Positions 51,173 to 60,288 of a stretch of 64,000 nt of DNA are shown piece after piece. Source of the DNA: Micavibrio sp. UBA5572 (GTDB lineage Bacteria > Pseudomonadota > Alphaproteobacteria > Micavibrionales > Micavibrionaceae); assembly GCA_002425415.1 (NCBI GenBank), contig DIMG01000029.1:1-64000 (forward strand), read 5' to 3'. A program made the translations under genes and the position numbers. Position 1 is the stretch's first letter; the number at the start of each line of letters is the position of its first letter. The notes under the pieces are model-generated. The model did no database searches and was not told the DNA's origin. It saw nothing but the letters and a program-made list of their open reading frames with translations.

Positions 51173-53005
51173 TTACGACTCCAGATAGTTCAGTGCTGAT
51201 TTCGGGTCAACCAAACCATTGGTGACAAGATCAATCAGACCATTACGGCGTGTATGAACAATCACACCCTCTTCTTCTACAATACTATTTACGTTTTGCA
51301 TCAATGCCCGATAAACTTTATCCCGATCAGCAGGCCCCAATGTAATCAACAAAGCATCCAGCAACAATGTACGGCCAGAAATACCTGTCCGGTTACACAG
51401 ATCGCAACCGCTGGTATTACGGCGACGAATGATTTCAGTTGATTCAATGCCCAGCTGGTAAATTTCATCTTCGTTCAATGCGTCTCCGGCTCGACCTTGG
51501 TGAGCACAACCCTGACACAACGTTTTAACCAGACGTTGGTTGATAATGGCACGAACCTGTTGCGCCAATGTAAATGTCGATGCGCGTTCACGCTCAGACG
51601 GCATCAATGATTTAAGACGTTCAAATGTTTGTAAAGCTGTATCTGCGTGAACTGTCGAAATCACGGTGTGCCCCGATTCAGCAGCCTTCAGAGCCGTTTC
51701 CACTGTATCACTATCCCGCAACTCTCCAATCACAATATAGTCAGGATCGTGACGCATGGCAGCGCGAATCAAGTCAGAGAATTCTCCACCCCGCATGCCC
51801 GGGCGCACTTGCCACTGTGTTGCGTAACGCAATTCATATTCAATCGGGTCTTCAATCGTCAAAACGTGGCGGCGACGGCGATCAATATACTGGATACAGG
51901 CATACAAGGTCGTTGTTTTACCCGAACCTGTAGGCCCAGACAGCATAACCAATCCACCGCCCCCCTTGATTTCAGGAGAAAGTGATTGCGCCAGATAATT
52001 CCCAACATCTTCATGCCGTTTAAACAATTCGTCAAAACCTTTGAGCGATGCGCGGTCAAGAAGACGCAAAGTTATTTTCTCACCATCCTGGGCATGTGGA
52101 CCCGCAGCCACACGAACATCGATCACACGACCTTGCCATGTAAAACTGAACCGTCCATCCTTTGGCGTAACACGGTCACCAAAGTTCATGGCAGAATCAC
52201 GTTTAATTAATGTCGTCAAACGCGCCATACTTTCAGATGGCAATAAGTGAACGGGAACAAGATCACCATCAATACGGTATCTGATCCAGTTTGGATTTGA
52301 GATGTTATTATCCTGCAAGATATGAATATCCGAAACACGCATTTGCAAAGCCTCTGCAAGCATATCCCTCATAAACTGGTTCAAAAGCAGTCCGTTATCC
52401 GTATCATTGAGCCATAGCGCCAAAGTCTTTTCACATCGATCAGCAGACAGATCATGAACCGCACGCATGGTCTGAAGGAGCTCCCCCCGATCCCATATTT
52501 CGGCTTCAATCCTTTCGACCATTAAACCCGATCTGTTTGCGGTAGAAACCAACGCTTCGATTTGACGCTCATTCAATTCATTCAAAGGTGCAATTTTTAA
52601 AATTCCATCATGCAGCCCGATCAAGTGAATACTCAGAGGCAACCATGATTGAACAGGAAGCAATGAGCGCAGTTGATCGCCGTTTGCATAATCCCGAATC
52701 CCGACAATTTCGGTTTCTTCATCAATAGCAGACGGTGCACCCGCCATATCCATCAATTGATCGAGCGAACGTGTTACACCTTGTTCCATCAGAATAACGC
52801 GTTCTCGCTGAACCATATCAAGATAACGTTCCCGACCTTCTCTTGACCTCAACCGTCTACGATCCGTCCATTGGCGACGCTCCACCCCATCCGGCGGAAC
52901 ATGAAGCGTGTCCTGACGACGTTCCGAACTTACGCGAACATCTACATCCTCTGGTAAGGATAGATCATCACGATTGAACTTTTCGGAATCATTTATTTTA
53001 TCCAT
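51173..53005 (-). CDS. pilQ: Pilus assembly ATPase, PilQ/GspE family
   Basis: A 610-residue GspE/PilB-type secretion ATPase. An extended N-terminal region (1-200) precedes the core: Walker A G-P-T-G-S-G-K-T near 357-364, Asp box D-P-I-E-Y-E, Walker B Y-I-V-I-G-E-L-R-D and His box G-H-T-V-I-S-T-V-H. A zinc tetracysteine, C-Q-G-C ... C-D-L-C, lies near 500-540. It powers pilus polymerisation. ATG 53005, 11 bp after the upstream gene. Confidence 0.94.
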   Translation of the reverse strand: MDKINDSEKFNRDDLSLPEDVDVRVSSERRQDTLHVPPDGVERRQWTDRRRLRSREGRERYLDMVQRERVILMEQGVTRSLDQLMDMAGAPSAIDEETEIVGIRDYANGDQLRSLLPVQSWLPLSIHLIGLHDGILKIAPLNELNERQIEALVSTANRSGLMVERIEAEIWDRGELLQTMRAVHDLSADRCEKTLALWLNDTDNGLLLNQFMRDMLAEALQMRVSDIHILQDNNISNPNWIRYRIDGDLVPVHLLPSESMARLTTLIKRDSAMNFGDRVTPKDGRFSFTWQGRVIDVRVAAGPHAQDGEKITLRLLDRASLKGFDELFKRHEDVGNYLAQSLSPEIKGGGGLVMLSGPTGSGKTTTLYACIQYIDRRRRHVLTIEDPIEYELRYATQWQVRPGMRGGEFSDLIRAAMRHDPDYIVIGELRDSDTVETALKAAESGHTVISTVHADTALQTFERLKSLMPSERERASTFTLAQQVRAIINQRLVKTLCQGCAHQGRAGDALNEDEIYQLGIESTEIIRRRNTSGCDLCNRTGISGRTLLLDALLITLGPADRDKVYRALMQNVNSIVEEEGVIVHTRRNGLIDLVTNGLVDPKSALNYLES

Positions 53006-53016
53006 TGCTCATGCCA

Positions 53017-54558
53017 TTAATTTGTCGTTGTTTCAGTCGTCGCTGTCGTACTTGATGATGAAGATGAAGAGGATGATGACGAAGAAGTTGGCGTTGTCCG
53101 GCTGGCAGAAGACAAAGATCTGTCAAACAACAAGCGAACACGGTCATTTCCACTAAGAAACTCGATGCCATTTTCAACAATATCAACTTTCCATTCTACA
53201 CCACCCAGAACAATGCCTTGATTATCTGTAATGACACGGCTTCCGCCCGGGCCGTTGATAATTGCTTTTTTCGATGAATGAGATGTAATCACAAACCCTT
53301 CCAGAGCCTGCCGTTTATCAGCTGGTTTTGCCTCAACGGCAGGAGATCCTGCATTCGAAACAACAACTGCTTTGGTATCGCGATTTATCGCAGCTTCTGC
53401 TTTTCCTCTTACTGGAATAACCAAGACGCCACGCGCCCCATCATGATTGATTCGAATGTCTTCAATCAACTCGCCAGCACGTACTGGTGACCACGCAAGA
53501 GTCAAAGGACACGCTTCAACAGGAGCTAAAACACTTCCTGCAACGCAACCTGTGTGTGTGATCGCGAGACCGGTGTCAGAACTTGCCAAGGATATATCTT
53601 TTAATTGCAGCGCAGAATCACCAACATTAACCAAAGACAATGTCATCGAGGCTTCATTGGTAATTTCACCAAAATCCATTTCTTCTTGTGAAGAAATCAG
53701 CAAACCAGCTCCAGGAACAGCTTCGGGGAAAATACTTGCTTTTTCAACTGCTTGAGGATCATACGACCCCTTCAAATTTACGCTGGCTACGCGAGCAGGA
53801 CCATCGTGTTCAACAATCAAAACGCCATCGGATTGTCCTTTTGAAACAGGAGACCATGTTATCGTCGCGATACAGGCCTGCCCAACATCAAGTGTCGAGC
53901 AATCTGTCGACAAAACATATCCGGATTGATCCGAAGCTTCGATTGATACTTTTTTAATTTTAACGGGCTCGGATGTTACATTTCTGAAAATTATAGACTT
54001 TACCAATGGGCGGCTGGAATCCAACGTTCCAAAATCCAACTCATTCGGGATAGCTTCCACATCACTTAACAACGTATCAGTATCATTTTCACCAGATTCG
54101 ACACTTCCTGTCATCGAGGCCGTCACAATACGGGATCGTCCATTGTGACGTAACAGCATTTCAACCCGCCAGTTACCGATTTTTAAACCTTTGACAGAAA
54201 CAACGATTGCGCATTCCGCACCAGATGCAAGAGCCTCTTTCCCGCTACACTCGTTCAATGACACTTCGGAATTTACGGTTGATGACGGGTATAAGTTTAC
54301 CTGTCCAATCTGAATATCCTTTGACGATGCGTTTCTAAATTTTACAACAACCTGTGACGCAGAACCGACTGTAATTTCTCCGGCCTTGACTTCTTTTTCT
54401 ACAGCAGAGATTCCGTCACCGGACGCTGTTCCCGAACCACGCGCAGCCGGATCGCCCAAAGCATTTGCATGGGATACCGATGGCGAAAGCAGCAAAAAGA
54501 GAGCCGGCACTATCGCCAAAAATCCGTATGATTTTAAAATTTTACGAGCTTTTTTCAT
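53017..54558 (-). CDS. ASH-like-repeat protein with PilP/GspC-like C-terminal domain
   Basis: A 513-residue exported protein. Signal peptide (about 1-32, ending V-S-H-A), then three related immunoglobulin-like repeats of about 105-110 residues (about 60-150, 170-265, 295-385) with the recurring pattern D-F-G-x-I/L ... F-R-N/V-N-V and C ... A-T-I-T-W-S-P-V, resembling ASH/Hydin or choice-of-anchor domains. Residues about 420-480 (K-A-I-I-N-G-P-G-G-S-R-V, G-I-V-L-G-G-V-E-W-K-V) fit the HR domain of PilP/GspC. A Ser run (12 or more) and Thr-rich end follow. Between secretin and ATPase genes, the usual place of pilP. ATG 54558 with GAGGA upstream. Confidence 0.72.
   Translation of the reverse strand: MKKARKILKSYGFLAIVPALFLLLSPSVSHANALGDPAARGSGTASGDGISAVEKEVKAGEITVGSASQVVVKFRNASSKDIQIGQVNLYPSSTVNSEVSLNECSGKEALASGAECAIVVSVKGLKIGNWRVEMLLRHNGRSRIVTASMTGSVESGENDTDTLLSDVEAIPNELDFGTLDSSRPLVKSIIFRNVTSEPVKIKKVSIEASDQSGYVLSTDCSTLDVGQACIATITWSPVSKGQSDGVLIVEHDGPARVASVNLKGSYDPQAVEKASIFPEAVPGAGLLISSQEEMDFGEITNEASMTLSLVNVGDSALQLKDISLASSDTGLAITHTGCVAGSVLAPVEACPLTLAWSPVRAGELIEDIRINHDGARGVLVIPVRGKAEAAINRDTKAVVVSNAGSPAVEAKPADKRQALEGFVITSHSSKKAIINGPGGSRVITDNQGIVLGGVEWKVDIVENGIEFLSGNDRVRLLFDRSLSSASRTTPTSSSSSSSSSSSSTTATTETTTN
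53048..53092 (-). repeat. Serine-codon microsatellite
   Basis: A run of trinucleotides coding for at least 12 serines plus threonines near the 3' end of the ASH/PilP-like gene. Changes in copy number would be in frame and would lengthen or shorten a flexible tail. Confidence 0.6.
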
Positions 54559-54571
54559 CAAATAATCCTCA

Positions 54572-56425
54572 TTAACGTCCCAGAATATCGTAATTCACAA
54601 TAACGGATGGATTCGATTGCGCATTTTGTGGAACAGAGTCCGGCATGTTCACTTCGACTGCAGGCGCAGAATGCTCAATAGGAGCGACTTCATAAGGCGG
54701 AGGAATTCCCTCCTCTTCATTCCGAGCAGAATTCACAACAGAAGCCATCGATGTTTTATCAATAATTTCATCAAATCCAGCGACTTTCTTGACTTCAGGC
54801 TGAATTTTTGCTTTTGGCGTCGGAGTTTCTACCACAGATACCGGATTTTCCGGCAATTCCGGCGACGTTGACAGCTGTGTCTGGGGAGCCTGAGCAACAG
54901 GAGGAACAACAGAGGTAACTGGTTCAGAAGCAAGAGGTGTCAAGGTCGGTGGTATCACCATTGTCTGTTCTATTCTGGGTGGAATTTCCCCCTTTTTGGG
55001 TGTTCCGGATTGCTCGGATGTAAAAACAACAACACGAGGCCGTAACAAGAATACAAGCTCGGTATTCGATGCTTGCGCTGCGCGAGAAAGAGGAAGTGAC
55101 GGTTCACTTAACCCAATCCCTTCCTTATCCAAGGCATCGGTCTCTCGAACCAAACCAGCAATCAACAGCAAATCACCCGGGCGAATTCGCACTTGCGTTT
55201 CCAACTCACGCTCTGTTGTTTGTGGCAACTGGACAACAGCATCAGGATTGTCATCAAATGTATCGATCCGGCGAACCTCTTGAAGAAGAATGCTGATATT
55301 CCCATACACGGTTGAGTTATCCCAGTTCGATCCGATATTCAAAGTAAAACCGCTATCCACCGAATCTGTTGTTGTAGAAACTGTTGTCGATCCACCATCT
55401 GTTGTCGTCCGAGATAATGAAGCAACATAGTTCTGGGTATCCGCCACACGCAATTTAGCAGAAGATCCAGAAAGAACTGTGATTTGAGGTTGGGACACTG
55501 TCCGTACCGCTCCATAAGAAGATACGAACTGAAAAACATCATTCACATCAAAATCAACCACACCGGTCGTTGGCAACCCAATACTAATCGGGCTTCCCAC
55601 ATTCGGATCTGCAGAACCGCTCAGATTAACACCAAACTTGAAACGTCCGATTTTGTCGAACGTAGACCACTTAATTCCTGTTGTATTTCCTGAATCCAGA
55701 GACACTTCCCAAACGTATGTCTCAAACACAACCAAAGCCGTGTTGGAGCGTAAGCGTTGAAAATATCGACGAGCCACCTCCGAAGTTCTCTGGCTGGCAC
55801 GATAAACAATCGTCCGCGTCCCCGTGTCGGTAATAGGGGCTGCTCCTGTAATACTGCCAATCGCCCCAGAAACGCTGGTCATCAATCCGGACATGCCGTC
55901 TGAACTTACGATTGGCGGAATAGAAACCGTGAAAATCTGGGTATCTTTTACAACCAGCATCCCATTTTGGTATGAGCAATACATATCACCCAGTGAACAA
56001 ATTTCACGAACAACAGAATCCAATGGCCCTTGCAAATTTGTAATCGTAATAATCTTATTCAGGCTATCCTCTGTCTCAAAGGCAATCGGAACATTTGTTC
56101 CGTCCAGAACCAATTGAAGCGCGCCCGCCAAAGTTTCTCCACGCAATTCGTATGGACCTACAATTGTCGATGGAAGAGGATCCCCCTCCTCAGACTGAGG
56201 CATCAAAACATCATCACCTAATGGAAGATAAATGACAGGGTCGGAATTTTCGTTTATGGCCTTTGACCTTTCTTCCGCCACCTTTGGTGCCGGAATCGAC
56301 ACGTTACGCGCCTTGGGGCCAACCGCATCAGCACACCCCGAGAGCATAGAGCCCGCAGCCAGACACAACGCCAAGGTGGAAATAAATCCACTTCTTACCA
56401 TTTTATTCTTTGAAGTTGATGACAT
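54572..56425 (-). CDS. pilN: Type IVB pilus-type secretin lipoprotein
   Basis: An outer-membrane secretin of about 617 residues. Signal peptide with lipobox L-S-G-C (about residue 31), an STN/N0-like domain (about 75-155, L-R-G-E-T-L-A-G-A-L-Q-L-V-L), N1-type region, then the secretin core (about 300-465) with Q-P-Q-I-T-V-L-S-G and L-I-A-G-L-V-R-E, and a Pro-rich tail of about 140 residues. Its lipid anchor and gene order match PilN/BfpB-type secretins. ATG 56425 is chosen (AAGG and AGGG upstream); ATG 56446 is also possible. Confidence 0.88.
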   Translation of the reverse strand: MSSTSKNKMVRSGFISTLALCLAAGSMLSGCADAVGPKARNVSIPAPKVAEERSKAINENSDPVIYLPLGDDVLMPQSEEGDPLPSTIVGPYELRGETLAGALQLVLDGTNVPIAFETEDSLNKIITITNLQGPLDSVVREICSLGDMYCSYQNGMLVVKDTQIFTVSIPPIVSSDGMSGLMTSVSGAIGSITGAAPITDTGTRTIVYRASQRTSEVARRYFQRLRSNTALVVFETYVWEVSLDSGNTTGIKWSTFDKIGRFKFGVNLSGSADPNVGSPISIGLPTTGVVDFDVNDVFQFVSSYGAVRTVSQPQITVLSGSSAKLRVADTQNYVASLSRTTTDGGSTTVSTTTDSVDSGFTLNIGSNWDNSTVYGNISILLQEVRRIDTFDDNPDAVVQLPQTTERELETQVRIRPGDLLLIAGLVRETDALDKEGIGLSEPSLPLSRAAQASNTELVFLLRPRVVVFTSEQSGTPKKGEIPPRIEQTMVIPPTLTPLASEPVTSVVPPVAQAPQTQLSTSPELPENPVSVVETPTPKAKIQPEVKKVAGFDEIIDKTSMASVVNSARNEEEGIPPPYEVAPIEHSAPAVEVNMPDSVPQNAQSNPSVIVNYDILGR

Positions 56426-56490
56426 CAGCCCTAACCTTTTCATCATATTTTTAAGCCCACTCTAAATTTATTCCTTACGGATACTTCGAC

Positions 56491-56871
56491 CTAGCGCAGT
56501 TTTTCACCCTGCCCCAACGCACGCTCGACCATCTTTACCAAGCGATCCCTATGAACCGGCTTCATAAGGACGGCACTAATATTCCATTTACTTGCTTCAT
56601 TCAGCAAATCAGGGTTTTGATCCCCCGTCACCATAATCATCGGCATCTTAACATCTCGCCCACGGACAATTTTAATAAATTCAAACCCATCAATCGGAGT
56701 CATGCGAATATCCAGAACTATCAAGCAAATCTGGGAAGTCAACAACCCCTGCGCTGTCGACCCATCCGTTGCCTCGACCACTTCATAGCCAGCCTCATTC
56801 AAATATCTTACAATTTGCATTCTCACGAAGTCATTATCTTCAACGACCAAAATTTTTTTAGTTTGCGGCAT
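56491..56871 (-). CDS. Single-domain response regulator
   Basis: A 126-residue CheY-like receiver with no output domain. Acidic pair E11-D12, phosphoacceptor Asp54 in I-V-L-D-I-R-M, Thr in M-V-T-G-D, and Lys in L-M-K-P. It heads the minus-strand pilus run, 65 bp before the secretin start, so it likely controls pilus function by protein contact rather than transcription. No histidine kinase is nearby. Confidence 0.9.
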   Translation of the reverse strand: MPQTKKILVVEDNDFVRMQIVRYLNEAGYEVVEATDGSTAQGLLTSQICLIVLDIRMTPIDGFEFIKIVRGRDVKMPMIMVTGDQNPDLLNEASKWNISAVLMKPVHRDRLVKMVERALGQGEKLR

Positions 56872-57030
56872 AGTTAGGATCAGAACTTTTCAAGAATAAG
56901 GTAAACGAATCAAGGCCCGCGGAATACGGGCGCAAATGGGAGGGTAAAACAAAGATTCACCTTATGCAATCATGGACTTAACTTATACCCAAAAGCGTTG
57001 TATGCTTTTTTACAACAAGCGGAATATGTT

Positions 57031-57543
57031 ATGGATATAATCGAACCTTACCTACCAGCCCTCTTTTTCCTGTCAGCCACACTTGTTTTGATTGCTCTTT
57101 CAATTATAGATTTTAGAACTTGGATTCTTCCCGATTGGCTCAATCTCACACTTGGATTGTTGGGCATCGCCTTTCATTTCAGTGTTGATTTTATCTTTAT
57201 GCCGCCTTCAGGCCTGATATTCGGGGCGCTAACCGGAGCAGGGATACTGTATGTCATCAGGCTTGGAGGAAATTATTATTACAAACAGGACACTTTGGGA
57301 TTAGGCGATGTCAAGCTTTTGGGAGCTGCCGGTTTATGGCTTGGCGTCGAAGGTGTCGTTATGGCAATGACTGTCGGGGCTTTTGCAGGTCTTGTCCATG
57401 GAATCCTTGTGGCCGTTATTCGCGGCATTCGTGAAAAATCCAGCCCTAACCTTCATCGGCTTATGATTCCAGCAGGCCCAGGATTCTGTGTTGGAATTGC
57501 ATGTGTCGGATTATGGCAATACGCGGAATTCGTTATGGAATAG
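57031..57543 (+). CDS. Prepilin peptidase (A24), short form
   Basis: A 170-residue membrane aspartic peptidase lacking the N-terminal methylase domain of PilD. The two catalytic aspartates are in I-D-F-R-T-W-I-L-P-D and G-L-G-D-V-K-L-L. Four to five membrane segments. It would cleave leader peptides of type IV prepilins and perhaps TadE-type proteins. Divergent from the response regulator; ATG 57031 follows GCGGA and is preferred over a TTG at 56998. Confidence 0.88.
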   Translation: MDIIEPYLPALFFLSATLVLIALSIIDFRTWILPDWLNLTLGLLGIAFHFSVDFIFMPPSGLIFGALTGAGILYVIRLGGNYYYKQDTLGLGDVKLLGAAGLWLGVEGVVMAMTVGAFAGLVHGILVAVIRGIREKSSPNLHRLMIPAGPGFCVGIACVGLWQYAEFVME

Positions 57544-57622
57544 GTTGTCTTCTTGATAACTTCAGACAATTTTACCACTAGCTATAGACAATGCACATAT
57601 AAGTGAGTCATAAGCGTTTTTT

Positions 57623-58555
57623 ATGAGCTCTATTCCCACTGGAAAAATTTCCGTTACGCATTTATGCGATGTTTCGCCCCTGACGCCAGAGGATGTTACG
57701 ATAATCCTTGATCGTGCCTTGTTTTTTAAGACCGCCCTTCAGAATAAAAATGTTCCCCAAACCCTGAATGGGAAAGTCATCCTGACTTTATTTACCGAGA
57801 ATTCCACGCGTACCAGAAATTCTTTCGAAATGGCTGCGCTGCGCTTGGGTGCGAGACTTTTGAATTGGGATGAAAAAATATCCTCGGCCAAAAAAGGAGA
57901 AACCTTCAGCGATACGCTGCGTTACCTTAACGGGTATCGCCCCGATGCAATTGTGATGCGCCACCATGAATATAATGCGCCCAATTATGTAGCGGGACTG
58001 GTTGACTGCCCTGTCATCAATGCCGGAGATAGTTACCGCGAGCATCCGACACAAGCTTTGCTAGACGCTTTTACTATTCGTGAATGCAAAGGAAAAATCG
58101 AAGGCCTGACGGTTGCCATTATCGGTGATCTGGCTCATAGCCGTGTTGCAAATTCCGATGTTAGTCTGTTGACTAAAATGGGAGCAACCATTCATTTGAT
58201 CGCACCTGTTCATTTGCAGCCACAAAAAATCCCAGATGGTGTCAAAATTTTTGACACTATCGAAGACGGATTGGTCGGATGTGATGTTGTTATAACGTTG
58301 CGGATACAAAAAGAGCGCATGGATGCTTCAGCTATTCCTAATGATGTTGCTTATTTTTACGCTTATGGTCTGACACAAGAACGGTTGGCGTTGGCAAAAC
58401 CGGATGCAATTGTAATGCATCCAGGCCCCATGAACAGAGGCGTTGAAATTGCCGATGACGTTGCAGACGATCCCAAACAAAGCGTGATTTTTCAACAAGG
58501 AGCCAATGGTGTGCCCGTCCGCATGGCTGTTCTTGATTTATTGGTGTCGGTATGA
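57623..58555 (+). CDS. pyrB: Aspartate carbamoyltransferase catalytic subunit
   Basis: Second step of pyrimidine synthesis. 310 residues. Carbamoyl-phosphate site S-T-R-T-R-N-S-F-E; aspartate-side motifs M-R-H-H-E and H-P-T-Q-A-L-L-D; H-P-G-P-M-N-R-G-V-E near the C terminus. No regulatory subunit gene follows. The stop overlaps the plsY start (ATGA). In relatives a pyrC-type gene often follows pyrB; here it is absent. Confidence 0.96.
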   Translation: MSSIPTGKISVTHLCDVSPLTPEDVTIILDRALFFKTALQNKNVPQTLNGKVILTLFTENSTRTRNSFEMAALRLGARLLNWDEKISSAKKGETFSDTLRYLNGYRPDAIVMRHHEYNAPNYVAGLVDCPVINAGDSYREHPTQALLDAFTIRECKGKIEGLTVAIIGDLAHSRVANSDVSLLTKMGATIHLIAPVHLQPQKIPDGVKIFDTIEDGLVGCDVVITLRIQKERMDASAIPNDVAYFYAYGLTQERLALAKPDAIVMHPGPMNRGVEIADDVADDPKQSVIFQQGANGVPVRMAVLDLLVSV

Positions 58556-59178
58556 TTGAAGCCATTATAAGCCATATTCAACTGAACGGCTTAATCGGTT
58601 TTTCGTGCGGGTATTTGCTCGGCTCTATTCCTTTTGGATTGGTGTTGTGTGCTGCTTTCGGTTATGGAGATATTCGAAAAATTGGATCGGGGAATATCGG
58701 CGCGACCAATGTCTTGCGTACCGGCAATAAGCTTTTGGCTGTTTCGACTGTTATACTGGACAGTAGCAAAGGTTTGATTGCAGTTCTGGTTGCAGCCGCT
58801 CTTCTTGATTCACACGCCATGTTTGGTGCGGCTTTGGGTGCGATTATCGGTCATAATTTTCCGGTGTGGTTAAAGTTCAAAGGTGGGAAAGGTGTTGCAA
58901 CGACACTTGGCACGTTTCTGGCTTTGTCATGGCCGGTCGGTCTGGCGTGTTGCGCGGCGTGGTTGGTGACGGCTCTTGTCAGCCGCATCTCGTCCCTCTC
59001 GGCTTTGGTTGCTCTGGCTGTTGCACCAATCTTTGTGGTTGTGATTGGTGATACAAAGCAATTGTATCTGATCGGGATCATTTCGATGCTGGGGTGGTTG
59101 CGTCATCGTACCAATATCGAACGCCTTATCAAAGGTACGGAACCAAAAATCGGCAATAAAAAGGATGCCACCGCATGA
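58552..59178 (+). CDS. plsY: Glycerol-3-phosphate acyltransferase PlsY
   Basis: Membrane enzyme using acyl-phosphate to acylate glycerol-3-phosphate, the first step of phospholipid synthesis. 208 residues, about five membrane segments. Motifs: G-S-I-P-F-G, S-G-N-I-G-A-T-N-V-L-R, and H-N-F-P-V-W-L-K-F-K-G-G-K-G-V-A-T. ATGA overlaps with pyrB upstream and dprA downstream place it in one operon. Confidence 0.96.
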   Translation: MIEAIISHIQLNGLIGFSCGYLLGSIPFGLVLCAAFGYGDIRKIGSGNIGATNVLRTGNKLLAVSTVILDSSKGLIAVLVAAALLDSHAMFGAALGAIIGHNFPVWLKFKGGKGVATTLGTFLALSWPVGLACCAAWLVTALVSRISSLSALVALAVAPIFVVVIGDTKQLYLIGIISMLGWLRHRTNIERLIKGTEPKIGNKKDATA

Positions 59179-60272
59179 ATTTTTCGGCGGAACAGATCAA
59201 TTGGCTTCGCCTATCCCGTACCGAGGGTGTCGGCTCTATTACTTTTCACCGGTTGATGAACAAATACGGGTCAGCTACCCATGCTATTGATGCTTTGCCC
59301 CATATTGTTAAAACAAAATCCGTGACTGTTGCCTCACGCGCCGATGCTGAGCAGGAGATTGAAGCCCTGTTAAAAATCGGCGGGCACATGATTTTCGCTG
59401 GAGATGAAAGCTACCCGCTTTCTCTTTCATCAATTGAAGATGCCCCCCCTGTTTTAAGTGTGATTGGGACTATCGCACTGTTACAAAAACAGTCTGTGGC
59501 TTTGGTCGGAAGCCGGAATGCTTCACTCAACGGACGTAAACTTGCGGCGCGCATTGCAAGAGATCTGGGAGAGGCCGATTTTACAGTGACCTCCGGTCTG
59601 GCGCGCGGCATTGATACGTCTGCTCATGAAGGATCTTTGCAAAAAGGAACTATTGCCGTTGTGGCGGGCGGGGTCGATGTTATTTATCCAAAAGAAAACA
59701 CGGCATTGTACAAGAAAATCTGCGAACATGGCATTGTGGTTTCAGAATGTGCATTGGGAACTCAACCAATTGCCCAACATTTTCCGAAACGCAACCGGAT
59801 CGTATCAGGATTGTCCGAAGGCACTGTCGTGGTCGAAGCAAATTTCAGATCGGGATCGCTGATTACGGCTCGGATGGCTGCAGAACAAGGGCGCGATGTT
59901 ATGGCCGTTCCAGGCTCCCCCATGGATCCACGGGCAGAAGGTCCCAATGCCCTGATCCGCGATGGCGCGACTTTGGTCAGGAATGCCGCAGATATTCTTG
60001 AAGTTGTTCAGTCTTTCCTAAGAACCGCACCTGCCTACCAAACCAAATTACTCTCCCCTGCCGGACTGTCGGAATGCGCAGAAATTATAGAGTTTCCTGT
60101 CAAAAATATTCGTGAAATCATATTGCCAGAATTGTCAACAACTCCCGTTGGAGTTGACGAAATCATCAGGACATGTAATTTGAAGAGTGCGGAAGTGCAA
60201 GGAACACTTCTGGAAATGGAATTGGAGGGGTCTGTTTTGCGGCTTCCGGGTAACAAAGTTTGTTTGGCATAA
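59175..60272 (+). CDS. dprA: DNA-processing protein DprA
   Basis: Loads RecA on incoming single-stranded DNA in natural transformation. 365 residues: a SAM/helical N-terminal region, a Rossmann fold (about 90-290) with G-S-R-N-A-S, S-G-L-A-R-G-I-D-T-S-A-H and V-A-G-G-V-D-V-I-Y-P, and a C-terminal winged helix (about 300-365). The presence of a pilus locus in the window makes uptake plausible but does not prove it. Overlaps plsY by 4 bp. Confidence 0.95.
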   Translation: MNFSAEQINWLRLSRTEGVGSITFHRLMNKYGSATHAIDALPHIVKTKSVTVASRADAEQEIEALLKIGGHMIFAGDESYPLSLSSIEDAPPVLSVIGTIALLQKQSVALVGSRNASLNGRKLAARIARDLGEADFTVTSGLARGIDTSAHEGSLQKGTIAVVAGGVDVIYPKENTALYKKICEHGIVVSECALGTQPIAQHFPKRNRIVSGLSEGTVVVEANFRSGSLITARMAAEQGRDVMAVPGSPMDPRAEGPNALIRDGATLVRNAADILEVVQSFLRTAPAYQTKLLSPAGLSECAEIIEFPVKNIREIILPELSTTPVGVDEIIRTCNLKSAEVQGTLLEMELEGSVLRLPGNKVCLA

Positions 60273-60288
60273 TACCAATGGGTTTCAA

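Noticed and set aside
53048..53092. Phase-variable frameshift repeat
   Set aside because: The unit is three bases, so slippage stays in frame; only length can vary.
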